Source of the DNA: Arthrobacter sp. 24S4-2
GTDB lineage: Bacteria; Actinomycetota; Actinomycetes; Actinomycetales; Micrococcaceae
Direction of reading: 5' to 3'
Assembly (NCBI RefSeq): GCF_005280255.1
Contig: NZ_CP040018.1
Span: 4,836,001-4,900,000 of the forward strand
Length of the DNA: 64,000 nt
This document shows positions 24,880 through 36,789 of the stretch, piece by piece (within the stretch, counting starts at the first letter, position 1; every line of letters begins with the position of its first letter). The position numbers and the translations under genes were made by a program. The notes below the pieces were generated by a model. The model searched no databases. It was not told where the DNA came from and saw only the letters and a list, made by a program, of their open reading frames with translations.

Positions 24880-25699
24880 GTGCTGCTCCTCGGGTGGAAA
24901 CGGCTGCTGCGGGGTTGGACGCCGGGTCCGGCTCAGCAGGGACCGCGTCCAGATTGTTGAAGCTGTACAGATGGATGCCCGCGATGGTGCCGGGCTGGCT
25001 CTCGAGCGATGACACCAGGTTTTGCGGCGAGTAGCGGTCGCCGCTCAGGAGTTTGCGGGCCAGCGGGCCCTTGCGGCTCAGGAATTTCAGGGAGCTTCCG
25101 ACGCCGATCTGCGTCGCCAGGGAGACCAGCTTGGTCCGCGGAACGGACCCCGCCACCCCGGCCCAGACGGGCAGACCCACGCCTTCGCGGCGCAGGAGCG
25201 CCGCGTAATCAAGGATTTTCGGTGCGGAGAAGCACATCTGTGTGACCACGTGCGTGGCCAGGTGCTGCTTGGCCAGCAGGGCGTCCAGCAGATCCACCGG
25301 CCCAATCGCGGGGTGGCCCTCCGGGTAGCCCGCAACGCCTGCCCGCATCGCGCCTCCGGAGTATTGCGCGATGTCTTCCAGCACCGGAAGCGCGGACCCG
25401 TACGGGCCTGCCGGCTGCTTCCGGTCTCCGCCAATCACAAACACTTCGCCGATGCCGGCAACGTTGCAGTCGCGGAGGATTCCGGTGAGATCGGCACGAC
25501 TGTGCAGGCTCCGCGCCGCGAGGTGCGGGACGACGGAGTAGCCGAGAATGCTCAGCTGCACCGCGGTGCGCATGGTCCGCTCGATGCCGTGGTGGGGCAG
25601 GCACGTCACGGTGAGCGTGGTGGTCAAGGGCACCGAGGCCTTGACCCGCTCAACGATTCCCTCCGAAGGGATGATCTCAATTCTGACGGGGAACATCAT
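24869..25699 (-). CDS. Methylenetetrahydrofolate reductase-family protein
   Basis: 276 residues. MTHFR-like TIM barrel features: VTCLPHHGIERTMRTAVQLS, VVPHLAARSLHSRADL, EVFVIGGDRKQPAGPYGSAL, GVAGYPEGHP and TQMCFSAPKILDYAALLR. MetF reduces CH2-THF to CH3-THF using FAD. In this cluster it would draw on the CH2-THF made by the glycine cleavage system. It is shorter and more diverged than classical MetF, so a related one-carbon or demethylation role is possible. Confidence 0.82.
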   Translation of the reverse strand: MMFPVRIEIIPSEGIVERVKASVPLTTTLTVTCLPHHGIERTMRTAVQLSILGYSVVPHLAARSLHSRADLTGILRDCNVAGIGEVFVIGGDRKQPAGPYGSALPVLEDIAQYSGGAMRAGVAGYPEGHPAIGPVDLLDALLAKQHLATHVVTQMCFSAPKILDYAALLRREGVGLPVWAGVAGSVPRTKLVSLATQIGVGSSLKFLSRKGPLARKLLSGDRYSPQNLVSSLESQPGTIAGIHLYSFNNLDAVPAEPDPASNPAAAVSTRGAAHVN

Positions 25700-25737
25700 T
25701 GGTCCTCTCTGAACATCAGGGTGGTGGGTCTGGAAAG

Positions 25738-26745
25738 TCAGGCTGTGGCCGCGATGAGGGAGCTGGCTTCCTGGCGGGTGCTGCCGGAGCTTTCGATGTG
25801 CGAGAGTTCCGCGGGGATTTCCCGGCCCTTCTTGCGCATCGCGGTGGCCCAGAGCCGGCCGGCGCGGTAGGAGGAGCGGACCAAGGGCCCGGACATGACG
25901 CCGAGGAAGCCGATTTCCTCGGCCTCGGTGGCGAGGTCCACGAATTCCTGCGGCTTGACCCAGCGGTCCACCGGAAGGTGCCGTTCGGACGGGCGGAGGT
26001 ACTGGGTGATGGTGATCAGGTCGCAGCCGGCCTCGTGCAGGTCCCGGAGCGCGTCGGAGATTTCCTCGCGGGTCTCGCCCATGCCCAGGATCAGGTTGGA
26101 CTTGGTGACCATGCCCAGCTTCCGGCCCTGGGTGATGACGTCCAGGGAGCGGTCGTAGCGGAACGCGGGACGGATGCGCTTGAAGATCCGCGGCACGGTC
26201 TCGACGTTGTGCGCGAAGACCTCGGGCTTGGAGTCGCAGATCGCCTCGATGTGCTCGGGCTTGCCGGAGAAGTCCGGGATCAGCAGTTCCACACCGGTGC
26301 CCGGGTTCAGCTCGTGGATCTTGCGGACCGTTTCGGCGTAGAGCCAGACGCCCTCGTCGGCGAGGTCGTCACGGGCCACACCGGTCACGGTGGCGTAGCG
26401 CAGCTGCATGGCCTGCACCGAGCGGGCCACTTTGGTGGGTTCGAACACGTCCACCGGGGAGGGCTTGCCCGTGTCGATCTGGCAGAAATCGCAGCGCCGG
26501 GTGCACTCGGAGCCGCCGATCAGGAACGTGGCTTCCTTGTCTTCCCAGCATTCGAAGATGTTGGGGCAGCCAGCCTCCTCACACACGGTGTGGAGGCCTT
26601 CCTTCTTGACGAGGTTCTTGAGCTGGACGAACTCCGGGCCCATCTGGACCTTGGCCTTGATCCACTCCGGCTTACGTTCCACCGGTGTGGCCGCATTGCG
26701 CCGCTCAATGCGCAGCATCTTCCGGCCTTCTGGTGCCAGTGTCAT
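25738..26745 (-). CDS. lipA: Lipoyl synthase
   Basis: 335 residues, full length. The auxiliary cluster motif is CEEAGCPNIFEC and the radical-SAM cluster motif CTRRCDFCQID (CX3CX2C). VDVFEPTKVARSVQAMQLRY, HNVETVPR, LILGMGETREEI and TQYLRPSERHLPV are all conserved; the C-terminal RSSYRAG Arg-Ser is present. It inserts two sulfurs into octanoyl groups on carrier proteins. Placement in the gcv cluster indicates dedicated lipoylation of GcvH; a second lipA beside lipB elsewhere would be expected. Confidence 0.94.
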   Translation of the reverse strand: MTLAPEGRKMLRIERRNAATPVERKPEWIKAKVQMGPEFVQLKNLVKKEGLHTVCEEAGCPNIFECWEDKEATFLIGGSECTRRCDFCQIDTGKPSPVDVFEPTKVARSVQAMQLRYATVTGVARDDLADEGVWLYAETVRKIHELNPGTGVELLIPDFSGKPEHIEAICDSKPEVFAHNVETVPRIFKRIRPAFRYDRSLDVITQGRKLGMVTKSNLILGMGETREEISDALRDLHEAGCDLITITQYLRPSERHLPVDRWVKPQEFVDLATEAEEIGFLGVMSGPLVRSSYRAGRLWATAMRKKGREIPAELSHIESSGSTRQEASSLIAATA

Positions 26746-26812
26746 TGTTCTCTTTCCGTTTGTGCGTGCGCCGGTTCCCCGGCAGTAATTGGTGCTGGAG
26801 CGGACCGGCCGG

Positions 26813-28210
26813 TCAGCACTCCACCACGTTGACGGCGAGGCCGCCCGTGGCGGTTTCCTTGTACTTGGAGCTCATGTCCCTGCCTGTTTCGCGCATGGTC
26901 ACGATCACCTCGTCGAGGGAGACGCGGTGCGTTCCGTCGCCCCAGAGCGCCATCTTGGCCGCGTTGATGGCTTTGGCGGCCGCGATGGCGTTTCGCTCGA
27001 TGCAGGGGATCTGCACCAGCCCGCCGATCGGGTCGCAGGTCAGGCCCAGGTTGTGCTCCATCGCGATTTCCGCGGCGTTTTCCACCTGCTGAGGGGTGCC
27101 GCCCATCACTTCGGCCAGTCCGGCGGCGGCCATCGACGATGCCGAGCCCACCTCGCCCTGGCAACCAACCTCCGCACCGGAAATCGAGGCCTGTTCCTTG
27201 TACAGCACCCCGATGGCGGCGGCGGTCAGCAGGAACTTGACCACGACGTCGTCGCGGTCCTGCTGGGTGGCCTTATCCATGCCGGGAGCGAAATGCAGCG
27301 CGTAGTAGAGGACGGCCGGGATGATCCCGGCGGCGCCGTTTGTCGGGGCGGTGACCACGCGTCCGCCCGAGGCATTCTCCTCATTGACTGCCAGGGCGAT
27401 CAGGTTCACCCATTCCTGCCAGTACTTCGGGTCCCGGTCCTTGTCCTCCTTCAGGAGCCGCTCGTGCCAGTCCGGCGCACGACGGCGGACCTTCAGCCCG
27501 CCGGGCAGCAGCCCCTCACGCTTGAGGCTGACATCCACGCAGCCCTCCATCACCGAGTAGATATGCAGCAGGCCCTCCCGGATCTCTTCTTCCGAACGGC
27601 TGTCTTCTTCATTGATCCGCATAACCTCGCTGATGCTCAACGACGTGTTCTGGCAGTGCTTGAGCAGTTCCGCGGCGGTCCTGAACGGCAGCGGCAGTTC
27701 CTTCTTGGACTCCTCGAGTTCCTGCAACGCCGCGTCCTCTTCGCCTTCGCGGACGATGAAGCCGCCGCCCACGGAGAAGAAGGTGGCGCTGTGCAGGACT
27801 TCGCCGCCGGCGTCGGAGACGCTGAAGGTCATGCCGTTGGTGTGCCGCGGCAGGATGGTCAGCGGGCGCAGGACCATGTCCTTGACCCCGTAGGGCAACG
27901 GGACGGACCCGGCCAGCTGCATGGTGCCCGTTTCGGCGATGGCCGCGAGCCTGTCCTCCACCTGCTCAGGGAGGATCTTCTCGGGGTGGAAGCCTTCCAG
28001 GCCGAGCAGGATGGCGGTCATGGTGCCGTGACCGTGGCCCGTAGCGGCCAGTGAGCCGTACAGGTCCACCCGCAGCGACGCGACGCCCGCCAGCTTGCCA
28101 AGGGATTTGAGTTCCTCGGCAAAGACGGCGGCGGCCCGCATCGGACCTACCGTGTGCGAGCTGGACGGCCCGATCCCGATCGAGAACAGGTCAAAAACTC
28201 CAACAGCCAT
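26813..28210 (-). CDS. sdaA: L-serine ammonia-lyase, iron-sulfur-dependent, single chain
   Basis: 465 residues from ATG 28210 (AAGGAAA upstream), starting MAVGVFDLFSIGIGPSSSHTVGPMRAA, the beta-domain signature. The alpha domain follows: APTNGAAGIIPAVLYY, AEVGCQGEVGSASSMAAAGL, EHNLGLTCDPIGGLVQIPCIERN, with the Cys residues that bind the 4Fe-4S cluster. It converts L-serine to pyruvate and ammonia. In this cluster it completes glycine-to-pyruvate flow after GlyA. The 299-base gap to glyA carries hairpin A. Confidence 0.94.
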   Translation of the reverse strand: MAVGVFDLFSIGIGPSSSHTVGPMRAAAVFAEELKSLGKLAGVASLRVDLYGSLAATGHGHGTMTAILLGLEGFHPEKILPEQVEDRLAAIAETGTMQLAGSVPLPYGVKDMVLRPLTILPRHTNGMTFSVSDAGGEVLHSATFFSVGGGFIVREGEEDAALQELEESKKELPLPFRTAAELLKHCQNTSLSISEVMRINEEDSRSEEEIREGLLHIYSVMEGCVDVSLKREGLLPGGLKVRRRAPDWHERLLKEDKDRDPKYWQEWVNLIALAVNEENASGGRVVTAPTNGAAGIIPAVLYYALHFAPGMDKATQQDRDDVVVKFLLTAAAIGVLYKEQASISGAEVGCQGEVGSASSMAAAGLAEVMGGTPQQVENAAEIAMEHNLGLTCDPIGGLVQIPCIERNAIAAAKAINAAKMALWGDGTHRVSLDEVIVTMRETGRDMSSKYKETATGGLAVNVVEC

Positions 28211-28406
28211 GCGCGTTTCCTTACGAGTGAAAAGGTGGTCGGGTTGGGTGAGGAGGTGGCGGGACATCCTCTGCATGCCTTGGGCCCACGCCGTCCGGGT
28301 TCCCTGACCGAGCTTGCGAGGTTAGGGGGTCGGTGGGGAGCATGCTGCCGGATGCCCCACCCCCTCGGAGGTGCCCTTCGCGAAAGGGTAAGGGAACCGC
28401 GAGCGT

Positions 28407-28483
28407 CGGCGGAGCCGGGCTTTTCGAAAGCGTGCGTCAGAGGCGAGGAACGAGCCAGCACGCGTGAAAAGTCCGGTCCGCCG
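28407..28483 (-). ncRNA. Conserved intergenic hairpin A (glyA-sdaA gap)
   Basis: Left arm CGGCGGAGCCGGGCTTTTC..GCGTGC pairs with right arm GCACGCGTGAAAAGTCCGG..CCGCCG, leaving a loop of about 26 bases. The same structure lies at 30296-30372, with a compensatory G-C to A-T pair change. It is in the transcribed gap between two genes of one operon, so an RNA-level role (mRNA processing, partial termination or stability) is likely. Confidence 0.6.
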
Positions 28484-28509
28484 GGGCGGACCCAGCCGCT
28501 ACGAGGCAC

Positions 28510-29835
28510 TCAGCTGAGGTTCGCTACGCCCGGGTAGAGCGGGTGGGCTTCGGCGAGGGCCTCCACCCGGGAGCGCAGGCCGGAGAAGTCCGCGCCGGCG
28601 TCGGCGATCAGGGCCTCGGCGATGATGTCCGCGACCTCGGCGAAGGCGGCCTCGCCGAAACCGCGGGTGGCCAGCGCCGGGGTGCCGATCCGCAGCCCCG
28701 AGGTGACCATCGGCGGGCGCGGGTCGAACGGCACAGCGTTGCGGTTGACCGTGATGTCGATTTCCGCGAGGCGGTCCTCGGCTTCCTGCCCGTTGAGCTC
28801 GCAGTTGCGCAAATCCACCAGGACCAGGTGCACGTCGGTGCCGCCGGAGATCACGCTGATCCCCTTGGCGGTGACGTCCGGCTGGACCAGGCGCCCGGCG
28901 AGGATCCGGGCACCGGCGAGGACACGTTCCTGGCGTTCCTTGAACTCTTCGGACGCGGCGATCTTGAACGCCACGGCCTTGCCCGCGATCACGTGCTCCA
29001 GCGGCCCGCCCTGCTGGCCCGGGAACACCGCCGAGTTGATCTTCTTGGCGATCTCGGCGTCGTTGGTCAGGATGATGCCGCCGCGCGGACCGGCCAGGGT
29101 CTTGTGCGTGGTGGAGGTGGTCACGTGGGCGTACGGCACCGGGGAGGGGTGCAACCCGGCGGCGACGAGCCCGGCGAAGTGCGCCATGTCCACCATCAGG
29201 TACGCGCCCACCGAATCCGCGATCCGGCGGAACTCGGCGAAGTCCAGCTGCCGGGCGTACGCGGACCAGCCGGCAACGATCAGCGCCGGCCTGTGCTCCA
29301 GGGCCAGGCGTTCGACCTCGGCCATGTCGATCCGGTGGTCCTCTTCCCGGACCTGATACGGGATGACCTTGTAGAGCCGGCCGGAGAAGTTGATCCGCAT
29401 CCCGTGCGTCAGGTGCCCGCCGTGCGCCAGGTTCAGGCCCATGATCGTGTCGCCGGGCCTGATCAGGGCATGCATCACCGAGGCGTTGGCCTGCGCGCCG
29501 GAGTGCGGCTGCACGTTCGCGAACTCCGCGCCGAACAGGGCCTTCACCCGGTCAATCGCGAGCTGCTCGATCACGTCAACGTGCTCGCAGCCGCCGTAAT
29601 AGCGCTTCCCCGGGTAACCCTCGGCGTACTTGTTGGTCAGCACCGAACCCTGCGCCTGCATCACCGCCGCGGCGGTGTGGTTCTCCGAGGCGATCATCTC
29701 CAGGCCCGTACGCTGGCGGGCGAGCTCGTCATCGATCTTCGCCGCGATCTCCGGATCCAGCACGGACAGCTCCGCATCCAGGCTCGGGGAGACTACCTGC
29801 TCAAAGGCTGCCGTTGCGGCACCTGCCCCGCTCAC
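28510..29835 (-). CDS. glyA: Serine hydroxymethyltransferase
   Basis: 441 residues. LEMIASENHTAAAVMQAQGS, NKYAEGYPGKRYYGG, NVQPHSGAQANASV, the PLP-lysine motif TSTTHKTLAGPRGG near residue 244, and VFPGQQGGPLEHVIAGKAVAFK are all standard. It interconverts glycine + CH2-THF and serine + THF; next to gcvPTH it uses the CH2-THF they produce. Its ATG overlaps the gcvH stop by four bases. A housekeeping glyA may exist elsewhere. Confidence 0.96.
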   Translation of the reverse strand: MSGAGAATAAFEQVVSPSLDAELSVLDPEIAAKIDDELARQRTGLEMIASENHTAAAVMQAQGSVLTNKYAEGYPGKRYYGGCEHVDVIEQLAIDRVKALFGAEFANVQPHSGAQANASVMHALIRPGDTIMGLNLAHGGHLTHGMRINFSGRLYKVIPYQVREEDHRIDMAEVERLALEHRPALIVAGWSAYARQLDFAEFRRIADSVGAYLMVDMAHFAGLVAAGLHPSPVPYAHVTTSTTHKTLAGPRGGIILTNDAEIAKKINSAVFPGQQGGPLEHVIAGKAVAFKIAASEEFKERQERVLAGARILAGRLVQPDVTAKGISVISGGTDVHLVLVDLRNCELNGQEAEDRLAEIDITVNRNAVPFDPRPPMVTSGLRIGTPALATRGFGEAAFAEVADIIAEALIADAGADFSGLRSRVEALAEAHPLYPGVANLS

Positions 29836-30215
29836 AGCTCGCCGCCGTTCTTGGACGCGTACTCTTCAGCTGACATGAGCGGACCTTCTTCGGTCACGGC
29901 CACCTTGAAAAGCCAGCCGGCGCCGTAGGGATCGCTGTTGATCAGCGCCGGATCGGAAACGACGTCGTCATTGATCTCCACCACTTCGCCCGTTACAGGG
30001 GCGTACAGGTCCGAGACGGACTTGGTGGACTCCACCTCGCCGCACGCCTCCCCCGCGGTCACGGCCGAGCCGACCTCGGGCAGGTCAACGTACACGATGT
30101 CACCCAGGGCATCGGCGGCCACGGCCGAAATTCCAATCCCCGCAGGGCCCGACCCGTCACCAGCAACCCACTCGTGCTCGGCGGAGTACTTCAGTTCAGC
30201 AACTACTTTTGCCAT
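29832..30215 (-). CDS. gcvH: Glycine cleavage system H protein
   Basis: 127 residues. KYSAEHEWVAGDG, ALGDIVYVDLPEVGSAVTAGE and the lipoyl-lysine motif EVESTKSVSDLYAPVTGEV (Lys near residue 64), ending with INSDPYGAGWLFKVAV. It shuttles the aminomethyl group between GcvP, GcvT and dihydrolipoamide dehydrogenase. The gap to gcvT carries hairpin B; it overlaps glyA downstream. Confidence 0.95.
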   Translation of the reverse strand: MAKVVAELKYSAEHEWVAGDGSGPAGIGISAVAADALGDIVYVDLPEVGSAVTAGEACGEVESTKSVSDLYAPVTGEVVEINDDVVSDPALINSDPYGAGWLFKVAVTEEGPLMSAEEYASKNGGEL

Positions 30216-30295
30216 TTGTGTTTCCTTCAGTTGGTGTGTGAAAAGTGAGAGAGCGTCGGCCTAAAACCTGCGAAAGGTGATAGAGCGTCCGAGGG

Positions 30296-30372
30296 CCGGC
30301 AGAGCCGGGCTTTTCGAAAGCGTGCGTCAAAGCGACGAAGGAGCAGCACGCGTGAAAAGTCCGGTCTGCCGG
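30296..30372 (-). ncRNA. Conserved intergenic hairpin B (gcvT-gcvH gap)
   Basis: Left arm CCGGCAGAGCCGGGCTTTTC..GCGTGC pairs with GCACGCGTGAAAAGTCCGG..TCTGCCGG. Relative to hairpin A, the outer stem has CAG/CTG in place of CGG/CCG, preserving pairing. It sits 23 bases after the gcvT stop. Confidence 0.6.
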
Positions 30373-30394
30373 TCCGAACCCAACCCCGAGAAAC

Positions 30395-31546
30395 CTACTT
30401 CGAGCGCTTGTAGAAAGGCAGTGGGACGACTTCGAATGGCTCCGCCTTGCCGCGCAGGTCGATGTCCAGGGCGGTGCCGGGTTCGGTGAACTCGACGTCG
30501 ACATATGCCATGGCCACCGGGTAACCCAGGGTGGGGCTCGGCTGGCCGGACGTCACTTCGCCAACAACGTTGCCGTCCTTGAGGACCGGGTAGTGGCCCC
30601 GGCCGGCTCTGCGTCCCAGGCCTTTGAGCCCGACGAGCTTGCGGCCGGTGGTGGAACCGGCGCCGGCTGCCTTCAGTGCGCTCAGGGCTGCCTTGCCGAT
30701 GAAGTCCGATTCCTTGGCGAGCGAGACAACCGGGCCCAGGCCTGCTGCGTAGGGGTTGCCGCCGCGGGACAGCTCGTTGCCGTAGAGCGGCATGCCGGCT
30801 TCCAGGCGCAGCGAGTCGCGGCAGGCCAGGCCGGCGGGGATGAGCCCGTGCCCGGCACCGGTTTCGAGCAATGCCTCCCACAGGCCGGCTGCGTCCTGGT
30901 TCGGTACGTAGATCTCGAAGCCGTCTTCGCCGGTGTACCCCGTGCGGGCCAGCAGCAAATCCTGACCGTTAATTTCGACCTCGACCGCCGCGTAGTACTT
31001 GAGCTCCGTGACCAGCGAGTGCTGCTCGGCCGGGACCAGCGTCAGCAGAATGGCCTCTGCGTTGGGGCCCTGAACGGCGATCAGGGACGTCTCGGCAGAC
31101 ACGTCGTCCACCTTTACGTCGAAGCTTCCCTCTTTGCCGGAAGCGGCCCTTTCGGCCAACGCTGCGGCGACCACCACGGCATTGCCGGCGTTGGGCACCA
31201 CCAGGTACTTCTCTGTTCCATCCGCAGCCGCGGGGAGGCGGTACGTGATCAGGTCATCGATGATGCCGCCATCTTCCTGGCAGATCAGCGAGTATTTGGC
31301 CTTGCCGACGGCGACCGCCGACAGCTTGCCGGCCAGGGCGTAGTCCAGGAAGGCTGCAGAGTCCGGGCCGGTGACCCAGACTTCACCCATGTGCGAGAGG
31401 TCGAACAGGCCGGCGGCGTTGCGCACGGCGTGGTGCTCGGCCAGTTCGGAGGAGTACTTCAGCGGCATCTGCCACCCGCCGAAGTCGGTGAAGGAGGCGC
31501 CGGCTTTTTTGTGCTGCTCGTAGAGCGCGGTGTAGTTCTCAGTCAT
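30395..31546 (-). CDS. gcvT: Aminomethyltransferase (glycine cleavage T protein)
   Basis: 383 residues. KAGASFTDFGGWQMPLKYSS, AAGLFDLSHMGEVWVTGPD, CQEDGGIIDDLITYRL, ARTGYTGEDGFEIYV, LACRDSLRLEAGMPLYGNEL and GKAAL are typical GcvT blocks. It transfers the methylene of the lipoyl-bound aminomethyl group to THF and releases ammonia. It begins 9 bases after the gcvP stop. Confidence 0.95.
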   Translation of the reverse strand: MTENYTALYEQHKKAGASFTDFGGWQMPLKYSSELAEHHAVRNAAGLFDLSHMGEVWVTGPDSAAFLDYALAGKLSAVAVGKAKYSLICQEDGGIIDDLITYRLPAAADGTEKYLVVPNAGNAVVVAAALAERAASGKEGSFDVKVDDVSAETSLIAVQGPNAEAILLTLVPAEQHSLVTELKYYAAVEVEINGQDLLLARTGYTGEDGFEIYVPNQDAAGLWEALLETGAGHGLIPAGLACRDSLRLEAGMPLYGNELSRGGNPYAAGLGPVVSLAKESDFIGKAALSALKAAGAGSTTGRKLVGLKGLGRRAGRGHYPVLKDGNVVGEVTSGQPSPTLGYPVAMAYVDVEFTEPGTALDIDLRGKAEPFEVVPLPFYKRSK

Positions 31547-31555
31547 CAGGAATCC

Positions 31556-34477
<2,922 letters not shown>

Positions 34478-34498
34478 TGAGGAACTCCATAATTCAGG

Positions 34499-34516
34499 TG
34501 GCACTGGAGTGCCACG
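34499..34516. promoter_or_regulatory. Palindrome between riboswitch and gcvP
   Basis: GTGGCACT and AGTGCCAC flank two bases, 22-39 bases before the gcvP ATG. It could be part of the riboswitch expression platform (an RNA hairpin near the ribosome binding site) or a protein operator. There is no T tract after it. Confidence 0.45.
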
Positions 34517-34539
34517 ATGATTCGGGTTCCTCCCCGCTC

Positions 34540-34727
34540 TGTATTGGACCTGAGAGTTTCCGCTTTGCCTGCTGTTTAGCAGCGCGCCACTTGCACCGTC
34601 GGTGAGCCCGGTTTCCCGGACTGCTTTCCAGAGTTGCCTTGCCGCGGCGGTACGTGGGCCTGAGAGATTCCTGGGGAGGATTTGCTCCTACGGCGCCTGC
34701 TGAACGTACCGGCAGGACTCTCCCGCC
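34540..34727 (-). ncRNA. Tandem glycine riboswitch (two aptamers)
   Basis: On the minus strand the first aptamer (about 34650-34727) has GGCGGGAGAGTCC, GGCGCCGTAGGAGCAAATCC and CTCTCAGGCCC. The second (about 34540-34640) has CAACTCTGG, CACCGACGGTGCAAG and AACTCTCAGGTCC. These are the conserved core blocks of the gcvT/glycine riboswitch, and the tandem order is the usual one. Glycine binding would turn on gcvP and the operon behind it. Confidence 0.92.
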
Positions 34728-34731
34728 GCAG

Positions 34732-34760
34732 ATCATAAGCTGTGCCACTGGTGGGTGACA
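34732..34760 (-). promoter_or_regulatory. Promoter of the gcv operon
   Basis: Minus-strand -10 TATGAT (34732-34737), 17-base spacer, -35 TGTCAC (34755-34760). Transcription would begin at about 34725, exactly at the first aptamer. Confidence 0.6.
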
Positions 34761-35088
34761 CGGCTCACACTTTATCTGCTGTTCGGGCCGGATGCAAAAT
34801 TTGCGTCACATGGCCGGGTGTTTCCTGCCGCCAGGCGGCATTCTCCGCTGGTCCGGCGAAAGTCCGCGCTGAGGGCTGCCTTGTTTCCTGCACGCTTTGG
34901 AAATCGCTATTGTCACACAGGCAGGTAGTTAGTAATCTACGGCCAACCGGACTTTCGGCCGCATCTGGCGGCGCCCGGAACGGCGCTGCCGTCAGGGGCT
35001 ACGCCCCGTACATTTAAGACGCCCAGTCACCGCACTGGCCGACAATGCGGAACACAGGACGCCACGCTTCCATTCAAGGGAGAACCTG
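34761..35088. other. Divergent intergenic region, no gene seen
   Basis: Between the gcv promoter and the secreted-protein gene. It contains AT-richer stretches (CAAAATTTGCG near 34795, TAGTTAGTAATC near 34928) that could hold the plus-strand promoter, but no defined element could be supported. Confidence 0.4.
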
Positions 35089-35535
35089 ATGTTAGGCACC
35101 AGAAGCTGCCTCGCCGCCGCTCTTGCCACTACCCTCGTGACCATGGCCGCCCCCGCACAAGCAGCCCCCGCCACGCTCGTGAGCGCGGGACCGGGAATCC
35201 TCGTCGCCAAGGGCGCCGCGGTGGATGTTCCCGTCACCTTCATGTGCGACACCGACCCCGCCCTGACCATCGCAATACCCGTGGTCCAACTGACCCAAAG
35301 AGTCAGCGACGGACGGATCGCCGGCGGCGCCGGAAACTTTCAGCTCAGCTGCACCAAGCAGGCCCAAACAGTCACCATACGAGTAGTTCCAAATGTGATG
35401 GCGTTCAACGAAGGTGCCGCCGCAGCTTCGGTCTACCTGCAAACCTGCAGTGCGCAATTCCAGTGCTCCGCCGTCATTATCAACACAGAAATAACGCTCG
35501 CCACACCGGCCGACACCGGGCTTCAGCACCAATAA
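35089..35535 (+). CDS. Secreted hypothetical protein
   Basis: 148 residues. Signal peptide: MLGTRSCLAAALATTLVTMA then APAQA cleavage site. The mature part is a beta-rich domain of about 120 residues with four Cys (MCDTDP, LSCTKQ, TCSAQFQC), probably two disulfides. Start supported by AAGGGAG. No family recognised. Exported, soluble or wall-associated; role unknown. Confidence 0.75.
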   Translation: MLGTRSCLAAALATTLVTMAAPAQAAPATLVSAGPGILVAKGAAVDVPVTFMCDTDPALTIAIPVVQLTQRVSDGRIAGGAGNFQLSCTKQAQTVTIRVVPNVMAFNEGAAAASVYLQTCSAQFQCSAVIINTEITLATPADTGLQHQ

Positions 35536-35711
35536 TAAACATGCCAAAGGGCAGCAGCGGCCGCTACAGGTCCACAGCGGCCATAGCTGCCCTCGGGATG
35601 CACCTGAGCTCAATAGCCGTAGCGCTCAACGGCGGAAGAACTGAACACGCGGATCCAGTTTTTGCTGCACGCAATCGAGTACTGCCAAACGAGTTCGGAA
35701 AGGAGCTAGAA

Positions 35712-36104
35712 ATGCCCAACGACCCTACGGACATGGTCAGCGTCCGATACATGGTGGACGATGTCGATGCGGCGATCGACTTCTACACAAAGCACCTCGG
35801 ATTCACCCTCCGGATGAGCGCCGCACCGGCGTTCGCCGACGTCGCCTGCGGCCAGCTGCGGCTTTTGCTGAGCGGGCCCAGCAGTTCGGCGGGCCGGCCA
35901 ATGCCGGATGGCACGGTGCCGTCGCCGGGCGGATGGAACCGCATCCACCTCATCGTGGGCGATATCGCGGCCGAGGTGGAGCGGCTGCGCGCGGCGGGCC
36001 TCACCTTCCGGAACGACATCGTCACCGGTCCGGGCGGCCAGCAGATCCTGCTGGAAGATCCGGCCGGCAACGTGGTCGAGCTCTTCCAGCCGGCTGGCCG
36101 GTGA
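35712..36104 (+). CDS. VOC (glyoxalase/bleomycin-resistance) family protein
   Basis: 130 residues from ATG 35712 with AGGAG 7 bases upstream. One betaalphabetabetabeta repeat pair: VSVRYMVDDVDAAIDFYTKHLGF in the first half and NRIHLIVGDIAAEVERLRAAG, GGQQILLEDPAGNVVELFQ in the second. The HLIV His and the VELF Glu are usual metal ligands. Substrate unknown. Followed by a flavodoxin gene after 130 bases. Confidence 0.85.
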   Translation: MPNDPTDMVSVRYMVDDVDAAIDFYTKHLGFTLRMSAAPAFADVACGQLRLLLSGPSSSAGRPMPDGTVPSPGGWNRIHLIVGDIAAEVERLRAAGLTFRNDIVTGPGGQQILLEDPAGNVVELFQPAGR

Positions 36105-36234
36105 TTGTTTCGGGACGTTCGACCCTACAGCTGCATTTCCAGACGTTGACAGACTGGTGGGAGACGAATCCCGAGGTTCATCCACAGGCATGCTCTGTTC
36201 AAGCGCGGGCCAACAGCACAAGGAAGCGCCGACC

Positions 36235-36759
36235 ATGGCCACTATTTACATTCCTTACGGGACCACCGAAGGTCAGACAGCAAAGATCGCCGAGTACATC
36301 TCGGATGTGCTTCAAGCACACGGCCACAACGTGGAAACAGCGGACATTAAGCAGTCCGGGGATACTATTCCGGACGGGTACGACGCAATAATCGTTGGTG
36401 CGTCAGTCCATATGGGCAAGCACGAAGACTACGTCCGGGACTTCGTGCGAAAGAACAGTACCGTCCTGAAACACCTCCCGTCGGCGCTCTTCTCTGTCAG
36501 CCTGGCCGCGCACGGTGACACCGAAAACGCAGAGAGTTACGTGGAGAAATTCGAGGGTGAAACGGGTTGGCGGCCGGCTCAAGTGGGGCTCTTCGGAGGG
36601 GCGCTGCTCTACACGCAGTACGGTTTCCTCAAGCGCCATGTGATGAAGAAGATCGCCAGCGACAAGGGCACCCTGGATACGGACACGTCGCAGGATTACG
36701 TCTACACCGAGTGGGATGGTGTCAAGCGGTTCGCGGAGGACTTTCTGGACAGGTTGTAA
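36235..36759 (+). CDS. Flavodoxin-domain protein, HemG-like
   Basis: 174 residues from ATG 36235 (AAGGAA upstream). FMN-binding P-loop YGTTEGQTAKIAEYI, then DGYDAIIVGASVHMGKHEDYVRDFV, SVSLAAH, FGGALLYTQYGFLKRHVMKKIA and DYVYTEWDGVKRFAEDF. This matches menaquinone-dependent protoporphyrinogen IX dehydrogenase (HemG)-type flavodoxins. Actinobacteria have other routes to heme, so a general quinone-linked flavoprotein role is also possible. Confidence 0.85.
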   Translation: MATIYIPYGTTEGQTAKIAEYISDVLQAHGHNVETADIKQSGDTIPDGYDAIIVGASVHMGKHEDYVRDFVRKNSTVLKHLPSALFSVSLAAHGDTENAESYVEKFEGETGWRPAQVGLFGGALLYTQYGFLKRHVMKKIASDKGTLDTDTSQDYVYTEWDGVKRFAEDFLDRL

Positions 36760-36789
36760 GTGGACGTCCGGTGCCGCGCCCCTGCCTTC

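Noticed and set aside
36235..36759. Ordinary electron-transfer flavodoxin
   Set aside because: Sequence pattern and length (TEGQTAKIA, VHMGKHEDYV) fit the HemG-like group better than small flavodoxins.
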